A stretch of DNA of 40,112 nucleotides from Gemmataceae bacterium (GTDB lineage: Bacteria > Planctomycetota > Planctomycetia > Gemmatales > Gemmataceae), in the NCBI GenBank assembly GCA_028288765.1, contig JAQGHQ010000012.1:1-40112 (forward strand). The letters run 5' to 3'. Below are positions 40,098 through 40,112 of the stretch, one piece after another (the stretch's first letter is position 1; each line of letters starts with the position of its first letter). The notes under the pieces are model-generated. The model saw nothing but the letters and a program-made list of their open reading frames with translations. It had not been told where the DNA came from and searched no databases. Both the position numbers and the translations under genes were made by a program.

Positions 40098-40112
40098 GGT
40101 TCGCCAGGCAAA

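Larger units (their letters stand above)
39770..40112. other. Intergenic end of window
   Basis: Besides the hairpin at 39785-39821 and a short palindrome at 40079-40097, I see no gene in this 343-bp stretch. GC is lower than in the genes. Confidence 0.5.

Overview
The window looks like a chromosomal segment of a planctomycete, most likely family Gemmataceae. GC is very high. It carries a DUF1501 gene paired with a PSD1/DUF1549/DUF1553 'planctomycete cytochrome c' gene, an ECF sigma factor overlapping a large Ser/Thr kinase with TPRs, surface proteins whose N-termini carry the short planctomycete 'LExR' sorting-like motif, and an orphan YtcJ/AlgE-like/MFS cluster. No rRNA, CRISPR array, intact tRNA, transposase or integrase was found.

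Layout. (1) 1-7652: a secreted caspase-fold/TPR protein on the minus strand, cut by the window edge, diverges from a two-gene plus-strand unit. That unit encodes a secreted papain/C39-like putative cysteine peptidase and a 1285-residue secreted protein with a duplicated domain, a proline hinge and a C-terminal PASTA domain. (2) 7857-13945, minus: a matrixin-type zinc metalloprotease, then a Ser/Thr kinase-TPR gene overlapping by 4 bases the ECF sigma gene that precedes it. (3) 13946-16106: a gene-poor stretch with AT-rich DNA, one low-complexity ORF, a 100-bp palindrome flanked by 9-bp direct repeats (MITE-like), and planctomycete interspersed repeats. (4) 16107-21131: an aldo/keto reductase convergent with a giant FG-GAP/Calx-beta/cadherin-like surface protein that is broken by two single-base homopolymer frameshifts. 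(5) 21580-28387, minus: the DUF1501 and PSD1 pair, then an FHA-GAF-type adenylate/guanylate cyclase. (6) 28388-30558: repeats, the bS21 ribosomal protein gene, a tRNA-like fragment and a small hypothetical ORF. (7) 30559-38300, plus: an orphan NarL-type response regulator with Glu in place of the phospho-acceptor Asp, followed by a YcaC-like hydrolase, a YtcJ-like amidohydrolase, an AlgE-like outer-membrane porin, a secreted M17 N-terminal domain protein and an MFS permease with a C-terminal alpha/beta-barrel domain. (8) 38993-39769: a SYLF-domain lipid-binding protein closed by a strong hairpin.

The plus-strand run 31449-38300 reads as a possible uptake and hydrolysis pathway: outer-membrane channel, inner-membrane permease and two cytoplasmic hydrolases. 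The left end reads as an extracytoplasmic proteolysis/signalling group. The intergenic DNA is unusually rich in palindromic repeat families, one of which has landed in frame inside the PSD1 gene.
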